DNA of 64,000 nucleotides from Paramecium pentaurelia (Eukaryota; Ciliophora; Oligohymenophorea; Peniculida; Parameciidae). The stretch covers positions 197,355 to 261,354 of the forward strand of contig CAJJDO010000095.1 in assembly GCA_905183005.1 (NCBI GenBank), read 5' to 3'. This document shows positions 62,727-64,000 of this stretch, in pieces. Position 1 is the first letter of the stretch; the number at the start of each line of letters is the position of its first letter. The translations under genes and the position numbers were made by a program. The notes under the pieces were generated by a model. The model saw only the letters and a program-made list of their open reading frames with translations, was not told where the DNA came from and searched no databases.

Positions 62727-64000
62727 TCATAAATCTTATCTTCTAATAATTAAATTATATTTATTACTTTTATACAATAAATATAATAATAATGCAAGTA
62801 TATCTGAAACAAAAGGTAGTTCTTTAAGCATTTAAATACTATAAATTTCCTTAATACTTTCTATTGATGCCTCATATATATTCTAATCAACTCTTATCTT
62901 ATTAAAAATACAATCTTAATCAAACATGTGACTTAAATTGATACAATTTCGAACTATAAATAAACTACTTATATTAATATTATAAAATATTGTTTTTAAC
63001 TTTTATGATAAGTAAAAAAGATGATTAGTATATTCATCACTTGAAACTTTACATAAACTACAAATCACTTTGAAATTATATCCTTATGAAGTTCTTTCAT
63101 TTTTATCATAAGAAGCAGCTAAAAATAACTCAAGCATTTTTTTTTGGTAGTTTGATTTAAGTTATAATTTAAGATGAGAGCAAAGTTACATAATTGCTTA
63201 AGCTAATATTTTTAGAGAAGGATTTGCATATCTAATAAAATAAATAAATAATCCACTCACTGTTTTTTCATATATAGCTTTACAAATCAACTCAAAATCT
63301 TATTGAGACTCTAGAAATTACATATCTATTTAGCTATCAAAAATATTAAATTTATCATAGTATTTGATATCAAATAAATTACAAAAATAATTAACCAATT
63401 CTGTGGCATCTCTTACTATATTTTTTAATAATTCTTTTTATTTTATTTTTTATATTAATTTCTTAGCAGATTTAAAAGTAATATAAGAAGATGTATAATT
63501 ATTTCTTTTTTAAAGTTCTACTATTTCAAATTATATTTAATTATTTTCAAAATCAAAAGTTTTATTATTAATTTTTATAAGTTATGTTAAATTTTAAGAG
63601 TTTAAAATTGATTATTTACTTTAAATATGTTCAATCTATGATTTTGGATCTATTTAATATTGAAATTTTTGATTTATTATTACTCTTTAAATTTTATAAT
63701 AAATATTTGGATGATCAATTTTAATATCCTGTAATAGTCTAACTTATAAATAATCTATTTATATCTAATCATAAGTAGTTATCAAATGACAATATGGACA
63801 TGACCATCTACTTTTATTTGGTTAAGAATTAAAAATTAAAAAGGAATTTAAATCAAAACAATTAATATGTTAACAATGTTTACCTCTAGCTGGCAATTAC
63901 AATTGTTAAGATGTAAAAGGATCTAATAAATTAATAGATAAGTTTGATTAAACTTAAATATCAATACATTCTTCCTAATTTTCATTTGGTTTATTTATTT
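62727..64000 (-). CDS. SP-RING (PIAS/Siz-type) SUMO ligase, 5' end missing
   Basis: The frame enters from the right edge and runs 424 codons to TGA 62727-62729 with no intron. The SP-RING is clear: LLDPFTSQQLQLPARGKHC, then QHINCFDLNSFLIF and RWSCPYC, that is, C-x-H-x3-C ... C-x2-C with the PARG and CFDL hallmarks. These domains bring the SUMO E2 Ubc9 to substrates. The roughly 350 residues after the ring are helical with a second cysteine cluster (VICSLCKVSSDEYTNH) and have no known match. SUMO function is important in Paramecium nuclear development, from family knowledge. Confidence 0.85.

Overview
The window is AT-rich protein-coding DNA from a ciliate macronuclear genome, almost certainly Paramecium. 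Three features agree. (1) Nearly every gene reads through only if TAA and TAG are glutamine and TGA is the sole stop. (2) Frames are interrupted by tiny GT...AG introns, mostly 22-35 nt; removing them restores a reading frame whose length divides by three in gene after gene. (3) A trichocyst matrix protein gene at 24870-25991 codes for the defensive secretory granules of Paramecium. A standard-code ORF scan therefore fragments or misses most genes. Genes are dense on both strands, intergenic gaps are short, and no tRNA, rRNA, transposon or CRISPR array was recognised.

Layout. 1-9.3 kb: 3' end of a RhoGEF-PH-PX-FERM protein, a coiled-coil protein, a very large glycine/cysteine-rich membrane protein and a long coiled-coil protein. 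10-16.4 kb: a lipid-anchored small protein, a C2H2 zinc-finger protein, a DOMON/cytochrome b561/b5/reductase fusion, a small unknown gene and a mitochondrial carrier. 16.4-21.2 kb: U5 snRNP GTPase Snu114 and ribosomal protein uS17 (RPS11), followed by an apparently exact 1139-bp duplicate across a single N, best read as an uncollapsed assembly overlap. 21.3-31.3 kb: URI1 prefoldin-like protein, a small protein, a Pho80-type cyclin, a macro-like protein, the trichocyst protein, coiled-coil proteins and the tRNA methyltransferase Trm10. 31.5-43 kb: an ABCC transporter, an alpha/beta hydrolase, a broken coding region, a tandem kinase-pseudokinase with a 67-residue polyglutamine tract, and a casein-kinase-1-like kinase. 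43-64 kb: a Myb protein with polyglutamine, a coiled-coil protein, a CHORD protein, poly(A)-binding protein, a type I membrane protein, a coiled-coil protein, SF-assemblin, a two-pass membrane protein, an AGC kinase, a PH-like/kinase protein and a partial SP-RING SUMO ligase.

There are no operons. The genes are an ordinary mixture of RNA processing, translation, signalling, cytoskeleton, secretion and transport. The most unusual items are the tandem kinase-pseudokinase with its reassigned-stop polyglutamine tract, the multi-domain electron-transfer fusion, the RhoGEF-PX-FERM architecture and the assembly duplication. Coordinates span start to stop codon including introns; all products are inferred by reading the sequence, with no database search.
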